Made by a program: the position numbers and the translations under genes. The notes beneath the pieces are model-generated. The model saw only the letters and a list, made by a program, of their open reading frames with translations, was not told the origin of the DNA and ran no database searches. From Chloroflexi bacterium UBA6622 (lineage in GTDB: Bacteria; Chloroflexota; UBA11872): 9,633 nt of DNA. The DNA lies in the NCBI GenBank assembly GCA_002433065.1, contig DJHK01000043.1, positions 1 to 9,633 of the forward strand. Reading direction: 5' to 3'. Below, one piece after another: positions 1-6,410 of the stretch (positions are counted from its first letter, which is position 1; every line of letters begins with the position of its first letter).

Positions 1-1274
1 AAGCGAAACGCTTTACACCACACATCAAAACGCTTGTCCATCACGGCCCGTCACGCTCTGATGGCACAGACCTAAAGAGCGCAATACGGTCTGCAGACCT
101 GGTCATCACGACCTATGGCACAGCCGTTCGCGACATCGAGGACCTGTCATCGCTCCAATGGGATCGAGTGATTTTGGATGAAGCACAAGTAATCAAAAAT
201 CACCGCAGTGCCACTGCCAAGGAACTTCGAAAACTGCAGGCCCGCAGTCGCTTAGCGTTGACCGGAACGCCCATCGAAAACGGTCTTGGCGACCTGTGGG
301 CAATCATGGACTTCTGCAACCCCGGCTTAGTGGGTGGACGGACCTCATTTATCGACCAGCTCAATCAAATCGGAGACGCTCAGGGGGCTGCTGAATCAGC
401 GCTTCATGCCCTCAATGGGGTCCTTGTATTCCGCAGAACGAAAGCAGAGCCGTTAATCGCCGCCGAGTTGCCGGATCGCATCGATGAACTCGCCCAATGC
501 ACAATGACCCCCGAGCAGATTGGCTTGTATCAAGCAGTGCTAGACAAACTCGTACGGGACACAGCCGAGAGCGAACACAACACCAGTCAACAAAAGGGTC
601 TGGTCCTCGCAGCAATTACTGCCCTCAAACAAATATGCAACCACCCACTCAACTACGAGAAGGAACCTGACAACTTGGAGCTCGCAGGTCGCAGTGGCAA
701 GCTCACCCGGCTGGACGAGATTATTGACGCTGTTTTCGCAGCTGACGAGAGAATCCTGATTTTCACGCACTTCGCGACTTGGGGCGAACGTCTCGCCAAA
801 TACCTCACCGGAAGGACCGGTAGGGACATTGAGTGTTACCACGGCGGTCTTGCCCGAGGCACACGCGATCGCTTGGTTGACAGCTTCCAAAGTGGCGAAG
901 GGGCTGGCGCCATGGTCCTTTCGTTAAAAGCTGGGGGCACAGGCCTGAACTTGACGGCGGCGAGTCATGTTGTGCTTTATGACCGATGGTGGAATCCAGC
1001 AGTCGAAGACCAGGCACGTGACCGTGTATGGCGCATCGGACAGACCAAGACGGTGATTTGCCATCGTCTTGTATGCCCGGGAACAGTTGACGAACGTGTA
1101 GAAGAAGTAGTTCAAGGTAAGAGGCGGATAGCTGACATGGTGCTTCCGAAATCAAGTTCTTTGGGCGACCTTGATGCGGAGCAGTTGCGTTCCGCTCTCG
1201 GTCTAGACCAAGAGGCCCTGCTCGCCGCCGATCCTGACGACATATTCGAAGATACGACAGTAGGCGCAAAATAG
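1..1274 (+). CDS. SNF2/RapA-family DNA-dependent ATPase (helicase), C-terminal part, 5' truncated by window edge
   Basis: The frame is open from base 3 to a TAG at 1272-1274, giving about 423 residues with no start inside the window. A GTG at 168 is an internal valine (DRVILDEAQ), not a start. Counting from base 3, I see the motif II box DEAQ (residues 59-62) and motif III LTGTPIEN (about 86-93). The second RecA lobe follows, with ILIFTHFATWGERL (about 251-264), SLKAGGTGLNL (307-317) and the arginine-finger motif DRVWRIGQ (about 340-347). DEAQ plus LTGTPIEN is typical of bacterial SNF2/HepA proteins, which use ATP to translocate on double-stranded DNA and remodel bound protein or polymerase; they do not usually unwind it. 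The Walker A (motif I) and the N-terminal region lie outside the window. The stop codon overlaps the GTG start of the next gene, so the two are probably translationally coupled. The family is certain; the cellular role (repair, transcription recycling or defence) cannot be told from this fragment. Confidence 0.95.
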   Translation, partial: AKRFTPHIKTLVHHGPSRSDGTDLKSAIRSADLVITTYGTAVRDIEDLSSLQWDRVILDEAQVIKNHRSATAKELRKLQARSRLALTGTPIENGLGDLWAIMDFCNPGLVGGRTSFIDQLNQIGDAQGAAESALHALNGVLVFRRTKAEPLIAAELPDRIDELAQCTMTPEQIGLYQAVLDKLVRDTAESEHNTSQQKGLVLAAITALKQICNHPLNYEKEPDNLELAGRSGKLTRLDEIIDAVFAADERILIFTHFATWGERLAKYLTGRTGRDIECYHGGLARGTRDRLVDSFQSGEGAGAMVLSLKAGGTGLNLTAASHVVLYDRWWNPAVEDQARDRVWRIGQTKTVICHRLVCPGTVDERVEEVVQGKRRIADMVLPKSSSLGDLDAEQLRSALGLDQEALLAADPDDIFEDTTVGAK

Positions 1275-1582
1275 TGAGTAAACGACGTCGAAACTCGAGG
1301 ATCCGTCGCCTAGGGGAGACCGGACCTAACTCTGAAACAGAAAAAGCTTCGAAGGAGTTCTGGCATGGTCCAGGCCTCTTGCCTGACGCTCCCTCGAAGA
1401 TACAGATAACTGAAGATGCGGCTGCCGTCATTCGTAGTCTTGGCGAACCGCCGTTAACTGGTCAAGAAGAAGTCGCTGAGCACTATTTCGATGCTGTCTA
1501 CCAGCGGAGCGTCACTCTCGCATCTGCTCTTGCAGCGGCTGCAGAATTAGTGGGCGATGACGAGGACGACCCGACCGTTTAA
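1274..1582 (+). CDS. Small protein resembling the C-terminal tail of SWIM zinc-finger proteins; partner of SNF2 helicase
   Basis: This is a 102-residue ORF whose GTG start overlaps the helicase TAG by one base (TAGTG), with no Shine-Dalgarno visible. That arrangement argues for coupled translation. The N-terminus is very basic (MSKRRRNSRIRR). The middle has a KEFWHGPGLLPDAP segment, then IRSLGEPPLTGQE and an alanine-rich helix (VTLASALAAAAEL), and it ends in an acidic tail (GDDEDD). The order FW-G-LP, R-LG-PP, G-E, Y resembles, from memory, the end of SWIM zinc-finger proteins that sit beside SNF2 helicases in actinobacteria. The SWIM Cys/His motif itself is absent; the sequence has no cysteine. 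It may be a stand-alone accessory subunit or a split-off tail. Two stop codons in tandem (TAATAA) end it, 6 bp before a convergent gene. That it is a gene is fairly sure; the relationship to SWIM proteins is inference. Confidence 0.75.
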   Translation: MSKRRRNSRIRRLGETGPNSETEKASKEFWHGPGLLPDAPSKIQITEDAAAVIRSLGEPPLTGQEEVAEHYFDAVYQRSVTLASALAAAAELVGDDEDDPTV

Positions 1583-1588
1583 TAAGCG

Positions 1589-2293
1589 TCAGCTATCCGG
1601 ATCGAAGCCAACAACTTTTCCACGGTTGATACTGACCCAATCTCGAGCTTCGAGGTAAGGCTTGAATGTCTCGTAAATTGCTTGTTCATCGGTTGCTTGT
1701 TTCGGCCGTTGCATTTCATACAGGTGCGGGAATTCCATCCACGCAGTGACCGCATCCCACAATCGGAGTGCCGCATCCCCTGTCGGTGGATCTAATAAAA
1801 CCGGGCCAAAAAATGCTTGCCCGTCAGGGAAAAAGAGAGTCGGGACACCAAAGCCTCCGGTTCCCACGACACGATCATGCTCCGCTTTAATCTCATCATG
1901 CGTCGATAGATCTTCTATTGACTGTTCAACGATTCCAGGATCAGCACCGATCTCTTCTAGTAAGTGGCGTGCTACATCAGGATTGTGTGGCCGATGCCCA
2001 TCAACATGAAGGGCTTTTCCTGCTACGGCGTACCATTTGTCGAGCAGATCCATATCCAGGCGTCGCAACACGACCCCGATACGCATCATCGACCATCCAT
2101 AACTCCATTCGCGTTCCCAAGGGTGCTTCTTACCCTCTCGAAGGTTGATTTCTTCAAGGCTGAAGAATTTCCAGTTCACCTTCAGGTCAAGTTGATCTCG
2201 GACATCTCGCATCCACAGGGAGGTCTGATAGGCCCAGGGGCACATCACATCAAAGTGAAAATCGACTTCTGTGGGCGGAGAGTAGCTATTCAT
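1589..2293 (-). CDS. DsbA-family (thioredoxin fold) oxidoreductase, Rv2466c-like, monothiol CPWA active site
   Basis: The product is 234 residues with no signal peptide, so probably cytoplasmic. The redox loop MCPWA sits after the first beta strand (Cys18, Pro19, Trp20, Ala21). The cis-proline loop is GVPTLFF (Pro151). The stretch AFFGPVL (160-166), then LWDAVTAWMEFPHLYEMQR, closely matches my memory of mycobacterial Rv2466c, a mycothiol-dependent reductase known to reduce nitro compounds. Rv2466c has CPWC, so here the resolving cysteine is alanine, a monothiol form that would need mycothiol or another thiol to complete a cycle. It carries roughly 25-30 more residues at the C-terminus than Rv2466c. 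The ATG at 2293 has a GAGGAAG-type site upstream (2304-2310 on the plus strand), somewhat distant at about 10-12 nt. It lies 175 bp downstream of the amidohydrolase on the same strand. Fold assignment is secure; substrate unknown. Confidence 0.92.
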   Translation of the reverse strand: MNSYSPPTEVDFHFDVMCPWAYQTSLWMRDVRDQLDLKVNWKFFSLEEINLREGKKHPWEREWSYGWSMMRIGVVLRRLDMDLLDKWYAVAGKALHVDGHRPHNPDVARHLLEEIGADPGIVEQSIEDLSTHDEIKAEHDRVVGTGGFGVPTLFFPDGQAFFGPVLLDPPTGDAALRLWDAVTAWMEFPHLYEMQRPKQATDEQAIYETFKPYLEARDWVSINRGKVVGFDPDS

Positions 2294-2468
2294 GGCGTTC
2301 TGTCTTCCTCGTTGGGAGCACTGCTCAGCGTATTCCGATCATCCCCATACGTGCTCGATTTCCAGACGGAAGCGGAAATTTGTTGGAATGTTTAAGGAAC
2401 ACTTCTCGCCGTAACTCCTGAAACAATTAGGAGCCTCCGACAAACCGCCAGTGGGGGAGCGGTGTCAA

Positions 2469-4205
2469 TCAGCCTCGACCATGTCGCAATAACTTGCCAG
2501 GCGTCAACCCAGTGCACTCTCCAGATGCGAAGGTTGTTTCACCATTAACGATGATCCGGTCATACCCCGCAGCACGTTGCACCCGCCTCCACTCACCACC
2601 CGGCAAGTCGTATTCCACATCGCCAATCCAGTTGGGGAGAATCTCAAGTTCCTCCATGTCGTAGACAAGCACATCGGCCGCAGCTCCCTCTCGCAAGGTA
2701 CCCCGATCACGAAAGCCTGCTGCATGAGCCGGAAGATTGGACAGCCGATAGTGCGCTTCTTCAAGGGTGACGACTCCTTCGTCGCGTACGAGCCATGTCA
2801 GGAAATCTGTTGTGTAGGCACCACCCGTAAAGAATTTGGTGTGTGCACCTCCATCAGAAACACCCGGTATCGCATACGGGGACTCGGTCATCATCTCCGC
2901 CATGAACTCGGCGTTCGAGCCCTTATCAGGACCCAAAAATTCGACGTTCAGATCCCCACGCAACGACAGGTCAAGCATCACTTCGATGTGATGTTTCCCT
3001 TCCGTCTCGGCAATTTCACCGACTGATTTACCCACGTACTCTTGTAGATCGGCTTGCCGATTGACACCTTGAACCACCAAGCTCCGCGGGTTGCCTCCAA
3101 CGCCAGCCTGGATGACTTGCAAACGCTTGTCGGCCTCTTCGGCTTCCTCCATCAGAGCTTGCCGTAGCTCTGGATCTTGCATTTTTGCGATCTTCTCTTC
3201 TTTGGATCCGGTTGTTACCGCCCGCCACGCAGGCGAGGCGTCATAAAGATTCCAATGCTCCAGAGTGAAGGCAAAACCCGCCCGACCAGTGCCGCATTGG
3301 GCGTAGATCGGAAGGCCTTGTTCCCGGCATTTTTCGATCCAGCGCAGTGGCCGCCTGTGGACTTCAGGATCCTGTCGAGCTGGGGCCACGACGTTGTGCA
3401 GGATTGGTCGCTGAGCTACACCTGCTAGTTCTTCAAGAAACGCTATATCGGCTCGAATATCACCGGTGCCTTGCGTTATTTGAATAAAACCTTCGTCACG
3501 ATCGGCCAAGACCTGTGCGAGGTTCAGAATATCCTCGTCGCACATAATGTCAGTGACCATTGGTGAGCCGTCGAAATCAGCTTGGACGCTATCGGGACCG
3601 AGTCGCTGGATAGAGAACCCACATAATCCAGCGTCCATCCCTTCATGAAGGAGCCGCGCCATTTCTTTGCGTTCCACATCGGAGGCGGGGGTGCCGGCCT
3701 TGGCTTTCTCTAAACCCATCACATAAGTCATCAGCGATGCTGTGGGCATGTATTGAATAACATTGACACCCTTTGGAATTCGGTCCAAGGAATCGAGGTA
3801 CTCAGGAATAGTCTCCCAATCCCACTCCATGCCTTGTTTCATGGATTCGAAGGGGATTGCTTCGGTGCGCGTCATCGTCAACATCGAACGTTCCCGAAAA
3901 TCCGCAGCTACAGGAGCGAACCCGAAACCGCAGTTACCCAAAACCACCGAGGTGACTCCGTGGTACCCGGAGATAGTGCACCACGGATCCCAACGAATCT
4001 GGGCGTCGTAATGTGTGTGTAAGTCCACAAAACCAGGAGCAACGATCTTTCCAGTGGCATCAACCACTTCCTTAGCGACCCCGTCTGCGCGCCCGCCGAT
4101 CTTCGAGATCCGACCATCCTTTATCCATAGATCGCCCTGATAGCGAGGTACTCGAGTCCCATCAACGATGGTCCCTCCCGCGATGTGAATGTCATACTCA
4201 GCCAT
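2469..4205 (-). CDS. Amidohydrolase-superfamily protein, N-acyl-D-amino-acid deacylase (D-aminoacylase) type
   Basis: The product is 578 residues, within or a little above the usual D-aminoacylase length. The N-terminal beta-sandwich is IHIAGGTIVDGT..., followed by APGFVDLHTHYDAQ with the HxH metal pair (His63, His65). NCGFGFAPV contains Cys92, the cysteine that bridges metal in D-aminoacylases. Near the end is SDGGAHTKFF, whose Asp (about 451) is the expected catalytic aspartate. The C-terminal beta strands include GTLREGAAADVLVYD. The usual [ST]H-x-R-x-E segment of this family is replaced by FIQITQGTGD (about 240-249), so one expected metal histidine looks missing; PILHN (His about 270) may supply the other. 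Such enzymes hydrolyse N-acyl-D-amino acids or related cyclic amides in the cytoplasm, but the exact substrate cannot be read. The ATG at 4205 has a strong AAAGGGGG ribosome site (4211-4218) five bases upstream, which fixes the start. It is divergent from the alkyltransferase-like gene. Confidence 0.92.
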   Translation of the reverse strand: MAEYDIHIAGGTIVDGTRVPRYQGDLWIKDGRISKIGGRADGVAKEVVDATGKIVAPGFVDLHTHYDAQIRWDPWCTISGYHGVTSVVLGNCGFGFAPVAADFRERSMLTMTRTEAIPFESMKQGMEWDWETIPEYLDSLDRIPKGVNVIQYMPTASLMTYVMGLEKAKAGTPASDVERKEMARLLHEGMDAGLCGFSIQRLGPDSVQADFDGSPMVTDIMCDEDILNLAQVLADRDEGFIQITQGTGDIRADIAFLEELAGVAQRPILHNVVAPARQDPEVHRRPLRWIEKCREQGLPIYAQCGTGRAGFAFTLEHWNLYDASPAWRAVTTGSKEEKIAKMQDPELRQALMEEAEEADKRLQVIQAGVGGNPRSLVVQGVNRQADLQEYVGKSVGEIAETEGKHHIEVMLDLSLRGDLNVEFLGPDKGSNAEFMAEMMTESPYAIPGVSDGGAHTKFFTGGAYTTDFLTWLVRDEGVVTLEEAHYRLSNLPAHAAGFRDRGTLREGAAADVLVYDMEELEILPNWIGDVEYDLPGGEWRRVQRAAGYDRIIVNGETTFASGECTGLTPGKLLRHGRG

Positions 4206-4210
4206 ACCTG

Positions 4211-4218
4211 CCCCCTTT
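4211..4218 (-). promoter_or_regulatory. Shine-Dalgarno site of the amidohydrolase gene
   Basis: On the minus strand this reads AAAGGGGG, five bases before the ATG at 4205. It supports that start. A TCTAAT hexamer farther upstream (4243-4248) could be a -10 element, but no good -35 goes with it. Confidence 0.6.
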
Positions 4219-4291
4219 GGTATAAGAACCGCCTATTAAGAAATTAGAAAGCCTCGTGTTAACAAGAGTAATCATCTGACAACATCTATGC

Positions 4292-4597
4292 GTGCAAACC
4301 AACCCAAGTCACTCCAACCAAACCTTTGAAGTCGCAGTGGGGGAGGTCTTGGCATCGCTCAAAGAGGGTGACGTCTTGAGTTACGGCGAAGTGGCTGAGG
4401 AAGCCGGCTACCCGCGAAGCGCCCGAGCAGTTGGCCGATTTCTGCAAGAGAATTCAGGGTTTCCTTGGTGGCGGATAGTGACTGCTACTGGGCGTCTAGC
4501 ACCGGGCCACGAAGCGCGCCAAGCAGAGTTGCTGCGAAGTGAGGGCATCGAGGTACACGACGGCCATATAACTGCGATGACACGAAGGGCTCGTTAA
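4292..4597 (+). CDS. Alkyltransferase-like (ATL) protein, MGMT-family DNA-binding domain without the acceptor cysteine
   Basis: The product is 101 residues, corresponding to the C-terminal DNA-binding domain of O6-methylguanine-DNA methyltransferase. VLSYGEVAEEAGYP (Tyr31) is the helix-turn-helix entry, ARAVGRFL (Arg45) carries the arginine finger that flips the damaged base, and FPWWRIV (57-63) stands where MGMT has PCHRV. Trp59 therefore replaces the alkyl-acceptor cysteine and Trp60 the histidine. This is the pattern of ATL proteins, which bind O6-alkylguanine without repairing it and flag the lesion for nucleotide excision repair. The downstream GRLAPG and LLRSEGIEV segments fit the family. 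The GTG at 4292 is the chosen start; an ATG four bases earlier is out of frame and closes quickly. No clear Shine-Dalgarno is visible. The gap to the divergent amidohydrolase is 86 bp and must hold both promoters. Confidence 0.9.
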   Translation: MQTNPSHSNQTFEVAVGEVLASLKEGDVLSYGEVAEEAGYPRSARAVGRFLQENSGFPWWRIVTATGRLAPGHEARQAELLRSEGIEVHDGHITAMTRRAR

Positions 4598-4635
4598 AAC
4601 CACTCGTGAACGCTCTATTTAAATAAGATCAATCT

Positions 4636-4833
4636 GTGGCCCGACCCAAGAAACCTAAAGCAGCCCCAAAACCCAAAAAGCCTAAAGTAAACAAGCTGCC
4701 TGAACACGTCAGACTCGCTATCGAAGCAAAGCAGTCGACAGGCGGGGGGAAACAAGGGGGTGACCGCTCCGCTGACCGCAACACTGGCTATGGCGGCGGA
4801 ACGCCGAAGCGAACGGGTGGACGAGACCGTTAA
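4636..4833 (+). CDS. Small basic Lys/Pro- and Gly-rich protein of unknown function
   Basis: I do not recognise this 65-residue product. The N-terminal third is a lysine/proline tract (KKPKAAPKPKKPK), followed by a short helix-forming stretch (LPEHVRLAIEAKQ) and a Gly/Arg/Asp-rich tail (TGGGKQGGDRSADR..., ending in GGRDR). It looks intrinsically disordered and strongly positive, as seen in nucleic-acid-binding or nucleoid-associated tails, but that is inference from composition. The only start in the frame after an upstream TAA (4624-4626) is GTG at 4636, and no Shine-Dalgarno precedes it. It follows the ATL gene by 38 bp on the same strand, so it could share its transcript. The low-complexity composition means the open frame could be chance. 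Confidence 0.5.
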   Translation: MARPKKPKAAPKPKKPKVNKLPEHVRLAIEAKQSTGGGKQGGDRSADRNTGYGGGTPKRTGGRDR

Positions 4834-4859
4834 AGCTCCCCATATTTAGTTCCACCGCA

Positions 4860-4887
4860 GCCAGCGGAGACCGACGCCTCCACTGGC
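4860..4887 (-). terminator. Candidate hairpin terminator in the 4834-5013 gap between convergent genes
   Basis: On the minus strand, GCCAGTGGAG and CTCCGCTGGC can form a 10-bp stem (one G-U pair) around an 8-base loop. In plus-strand RNA the same position is a C-A mismatch, so the structure is better in transcripts coming from the CDGSH gene. No U-run follows, so it would be an atypical terminator of a kind often suggested for high-GC actinobacteria. The rest of the 180-bp gap shows no gene or tRNA that I can support. Confidence 0.3.
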
Positions 4888-5013
4888 GACCAGGACCTTG
4901 GTGCCCCCATCGCAATGCTGCAGGTAATCCGGGCACGCCGGCGATGACAGCGCGCCGCAGCCGAGCTCGATTGAGACATTCACCCCAGAGCATGCACCGG
5001 TGAAAACCCGATC

Positions 5014-5217
5014 TCAATCCGGTGGGTTGAGTGTCCCATCAAAGTTGTCAGTGTGGCTCCCATCACACATCGGTTTGGTGTTCGACAGGCCACACCTACA
5101 AAGAGCAACCATATTGTCGCTCTCCCGGACAATATTGCCCGCCTGGTCCTGCAGCACACACGCTCCCTGAACCAGCAACGGTCCATCATCGCGAATATTT
5201 ACGGTCACCTCAGCCAT
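5014..5217 (-). CDS. CDGSH iron-sulfur domain protein
   Basis: The product is 67 residues, the size of a single-domain bacterial CDGSH protein. The cluster motif is complete: CRCGLSNTKPMCDGSH, giving ligands Cys40, Cys42, Cys51 and His55 for a 2Fe-2S cluster of 3Cys:1His type. The N-terminal half (DGPLLVQGACVLQDQAGNIV) is the usual beta-rich lead-in of the family. These proteins are small, probably cytosolic redox or cluster-transfer proteins; partners in bacteria are mostly unknown. The ATG at 5217 is preceded by a strong GGAGG site (5223-5227) at five bases, which fixes the start. It stands alone, convergent with the small basic gene. The same reading frame stays open for about 55 codons past its TGA, to a TAA near 4846-4848. 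I take this as chance, but list it as a finding. Confidence 0.93.
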   Translation of the reverse strand: MAEVTVNIRDDGPLLVQGACVLQDQAGNIVRESDNMVALCRCGLSNTKPMCDGSHTDNFDGTLNPPD

Positions 5218-5245
5218 TTACCCCTCCAAGAGTCAACGTTCCACC

Positions 5246-5275
5246 TGTATAGCCCTAAATTCAGGCCCTGGGCCT
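5246..5275 (-). promoter_or_regulatory. Possible promoter/operator of the CDGSH gene
   Basis: On the minus strand a TATACA hexamer (5246-5251) lies about 18 bases before the GGAGG site, a plausible -10 element. Where the -35 box would be (around 5269-5274) there is instead a perfect palindrome, AGGCCC-T-GGGCCT (5263-5275). A regulator binding there could control the gene. Both parts are weak on their own. Confidence 0.25.
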
Positions 5276-5334
5276 TATTTCGCTGCAGAAAGGGGACACG
5301 TCGCCAAGAACTCGATTCTCAGTTCACCACCTAT

Positions 5335-5362
5335 ACGTTACATAATGTACCTTATAGGCGGT
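5335..5362 (-). other. dif: Candidate dif site (XerC/XerD recombination site)
   Basis: Read on the minus strand, the 28 bases divide into an 11-base left arm ACCGCCTATAA, a 6-base centre GGTACA and an 11-base right arm TTATGTAACGT. This is the architecture of chromosomal dif sites, where XerC and XerD recombine sister chromosomes to resolve dimers at the terminus. The right arm fits the strongly conserved XerD-arm pattern TTATGTnAnnT, and the left arm has the CCTAnAA form seen in the Bacillus subtilis site. By hand count about 20 of 28 bases agree with B. subtilis dif as I remember it, and most conserved positions agree with the actinobacterial consensus as I remember it. The arms are partly inverted repeats, and the dyad extends to 5326. 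The site lies in an intergenic gap (5218-5441) that has no other convincing function. No xer gene is in the window. Confidence 0.65.
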
Positions 5363-5441
5363 CAGCTAACAGCGGGGGGTGGGCGAGGCCCAGTGGCAAA
5401 GTCCAAATTGGCGCAGATAACCCGTCACAAGGGCTGAACCG

Positions 5442-6341
5442 TCAAAGCGTGTGATGTAACGGCATTCCCTGGACGGGCCACTCAATCGTGAAGACGTGTC
5501 CATGGTCTGATGAAGTCACAAAGAGAGTGCGGAGATCTCTCCCTCCGAAGCAGCAGTTGGTTGGACCGGGTTCAGGGAGTTCAATAACTTCGATCGGCCG
5601 TCCGTCTTCGCCCCCAAGGACAAAAATGTTGCTCGAGCCGTGTCCCGCAACAATGATCTGTCCTGATTCATCGAAACAAAACCCGTCGGGCACGGATCTC
5701 CGTCCGATCATACCGTTGGGTTTGGGTGCTGGCGAAAGTATCCCCGGTTCCTCGATTCGGTAGCTGAGGAGCATGCCGGTTAATGATTCGCACACAACAA
5801 GGATTCGGCCGTCGGCCCGAACACCGAGACCATTAGGAAACCCGATGCCGGTTGCGACTCGAGAGGCGTTGCCATCAACATTGACGTAGCACACTGACCC
5901 TCCGGTTCTTTCCCCGCCGACAAGGCCGCTCCAAACAGGATCAGTGAAGTAGTAACCGCCGTGTTCATCGAAGCAGACGTCGTTTGGTGAGTTGAGCCCT
6001 ATCTGATCGATTTCGGTAAGGTCTTCGATGAGATCTCCCCCGGAAGTGATTCGTTGCATGACACCGGGCCCATTTTCGGGGTCCCTTGCCTCAGCTGTCG
6101 AAGGTACGTCTGAGGGCCACCTTCCACCATTGTTGCAAACCACCAAGTCACCGTTCGCATCAAAGGCTGCTCCGTTGGGTCCACCACCGGTATCGGCGTA
6201 GGTGGAAATGGTTCCGTCCTCGGAAATCCTTGAGATTCGTTGACCAGCGAGTTCAGTCACGTATAGAGCACCGTCGGGTCCGATGGCCGGGCCCTCAGGA
6301 AACATCAATCCCTCAGCAAGTTGATCAATTTGGCTCACCAT
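5442..6341 (-). CDS. SMP-30/gluconolactonase-family lactonase
   Basis: The product is 299 residues, the normal length for this six-bladed beta-propeller family. Metal and catalytic positions are all present: Glu16 in MFPEGP, Asn120 in LNSPNDV, Asn170 in FPNGLG and Asp219 in VPDGF. These correspond to the divalent-metal ligands and catalytic Asp of SMP-30 and gluconolactonase. The blade-like repeats of DGALYV, NGDLVV and DGRILVV type are visible. The family hydrolyses sugar lactones and related esters; the exact lactone is not determinable here. There is no signal peptide, so it is probably cytoplasmic. The ATG at 6341 has a GGAGG site at 6348-6352, six bases upstream, which decides the start. 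It lies 69 bp downstream of the SDR gene on the same strand, and a dehydrogenase that makes a lactone next to a lactonase is a sensible catabolic pair. The gene ends 80 bp from the candidate dif site. Confidence 0.93.
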   Translation of the reverse strand: MVSQIDQLAEGLMFPEGPAIGPDGALYVTELAGQRISRISEDGTISTYADTGGGPNGAAFDANGDLVVCNNGGRWPSDVPSTAEARDPENGPGVMQRITSGGDLIEDLTEIDQIGLNSPNDVCFDEHGGYYFTDPVWSGLVGGERTGGSVCYVNVDGNASRVATGIGFPNGLGVRADGRILVVCESLTGMLLSYRIEEPGILSPAPKPNGMIGRRSVPDGFCFDESGQIIVAGHGSSNIFVLGGEDGRPIEVIELPEPGPTNCCFGGRDLRTLFVTSSDHGHVFTIEWPVQGMPLHHTL

Positions 6342-6410
6342 TAGTTGCCTCCAACGGCCACGAGCGGTGCGTCGAAAGCGGGCGAGACCTCAGCCTGGGG
6401 GTCTGCTGGG

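Noticed and set aside
805..1431. A 208-codon minus-strand open frame inside the SNF2 gene
   Set aside because: It lies opposite conserved helicase motifs and its translation resembles no protein family.
1964..2395. A 143-codon plus-strand open frame over the DsbA-family gene
   Set aside because: It is antisense to a clearly recognised gene and has no recognisable domain or ribosome site.
2415..2463. Two short hairpins (CTCCT/AGGAG at 2415-2433 and ACCGC/GCGGT at 2444-2463) as a terminator of the amidohydrolase gene
   Set aside because: The stems are only 5 bp with loops of 9-10 bases and no U-run follows on the minus strand. The second lies just past the stop codon but is too weak to list.
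4834..5013. A tRNA or other structured RNA in the gap between the basic gene and the CDGSH gene
   Set aside because: I found no cloverleaf, T-loop GTTCGA-like motif or CCA end on either strand; only the single hairpin stands out.
5014..5050. The TGA of the CDGSH gene as a selenocysteine codon
   Set aside because: A TTCACC/GGTGAA stem can form downstream, but the GGT is not in a small apical loop as in a bacterial SECIS. The protein is already complete at the TGA.
5330..5358. The dyad as a TetR-type operator
   Set aside because: The CCTATA/TATAGG dyad could bind a dimeric regulator, but no regulator gene is nearby, and the 11-6-11 layout with a matching XerD arm fits dif better.
5053..5454. 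A 133-codon plus-strand open frame covering the dif gap
   Set aside because: It runs antisense through the CDGSH gene, has no family resemblance, and ends in the lactonase gene; it is a shadow frame.
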